Assembly: GCA_012797715.1 (NCBI GenBank)
Contig: JAAZOO010000404.1
Span: 1-5,208, forward strand
Origin: Geobacteraceae bacterium
GTDB lineage: Bacteria > Desulfobacterota > Desulfuromonadia > Geobacterales > Geobacteraceae
DNA length: 5,208 bases
Direction of reading: 5' to 3'
This document shows positions 4,906-5,208 of this stretch, one piece after another; the first letter of the stretch is position 1; every line of letters starts with the position of its first letter. The position numbers and the translations under genes are program-made. Below the pieces are notes generated by a model that saw only the letters and a program-made list of their open reading frames with translations, was not told the origin of the DNA and did not search any database.

Positions 4906-5208
4906 ATGCCGAATAGCTCAATCAAAACCGCCAGGAAAGCAAAGAATAGCATCCTGGATGATCTTTCGGCAGAAGCGCGGAAATGGAAAGACAGGAAACT
5001 TTCCATGGAGTATGATGATGACCCCGAGTTTTGGTGGGAGGTCAAGGCGAGGATGGTTCTTCTCGGTGAAGCATGGGATCTGGTGAACAGCATCGATGTG
5101 TCGGATCTCAAAACACGTGAAGACTTCCATTCGAGGCTTCTGCATGACATGCTCAACCACAAAGACTGGGGGTGGGGCGGCAACTGGTCGGACAAAATCC
5201 ACAGCGAG
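4906..5208 (+). CDS. Unidentified protein, truncated by the window edge
   Basis: The ATG at 4906 follows AAAGGAGG with 7 bases of spacing, a strong site. The frame is open for 101 codons to the right edge with no stop, so the C-terminus is missing. The start is MPNSSIKTARKAKNSILDDL, a basic then acidic helix, followed by SAEARKWKDRK, an acidic patch EYDDDPEF, then WWEVKARMVLLGEAWDLVNS and a tryptophan-rich segment HKDWGWGGNW. The segment is charged and helical, with five to six tryptophans and no cysteine, signal peptide or membrane segment. No family is recognised. It is the only gene on the plus strand and is divergent from the operon, so it may be an independent unit or share regulation through the region between them. 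Confidence 0.85.
   Translation, partial: MPNSSIKTARKAKNSILDDLSAEARKWKDRKLSMEYDDDPEFWWEVKARMVLLGEAWDLVNSIDVSDLKTREDFHSRLLHDMLNHKDWGWGGNWSDKIHSE

Overview
This is a bacterial accessory-type region in which almost every gene is read from the minus strand, so transcription runs from the right of the window to the left. GC content is moderate, roughly half by eye. Genes are tightly packed, and most are preceded by a textbook Shine-Dalgarno sequence (GGAGG or close) 6-9 bases before the start. No ribosomal RNA, tRNA, CRISPR array, transposase or housekeeping gene is visible. The signals fit a bacterium with strong Shine-Dalgarno use; a Desulfobacterota-like proteobacterium is possible, but nothing here proves a lineage.

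Layout, in order of transcription on the minus strand: a 62-residue protein (4343-4155); a gap whose frame stays open beyond that gene's TGA; a 393-residue protein (3958-2777) that I read tentatively as related to the non-ATPase part of HerA/VirB4-type proteins; a spacer (2776-2379) with an exact 20-bp tandem duplication, a short or broken reading frame and nested inverted repeats; a 61-residue ORF (2378-2193) whose stop overlaps the next start; a 129-residue protein (2196-1807) with a faint PD-(D/E)XK-nuclease look but no catalytic lysine; a 214-residue HEAT-like helical protein (1747-1103); a roughly 302-residue protein (1085-177) with a zinc ribbon followed by two, perhaps three, cold-shock-like beta-barrel units; and the first 34 codons of another gene (103-1) that leaves the window.

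On the right, 4344-4905 has no convincing gene. A divergent plus-strand gene starts at 4906 with a strong ribosome binding site and runs off the right edge.

The minus-strand genes look like one operon: same strand, short gaps, stop-start overlaps and no clear terminator between them. The recognisable themes are a zinc ribbon, OB/cold-shock-like folds, HEAT repeats, a nuclease-like remnant and a possible ATPase accessory domain. These point loosely to a nucleic-acid-handling complex or an accessory (mobile or defence) island, but no known system is recognised and no catalytic site is visible in any product. The most interesting element is the zinc-ribbon plus multi-cold-shock-like protein together with its uncharacterised operon partners.
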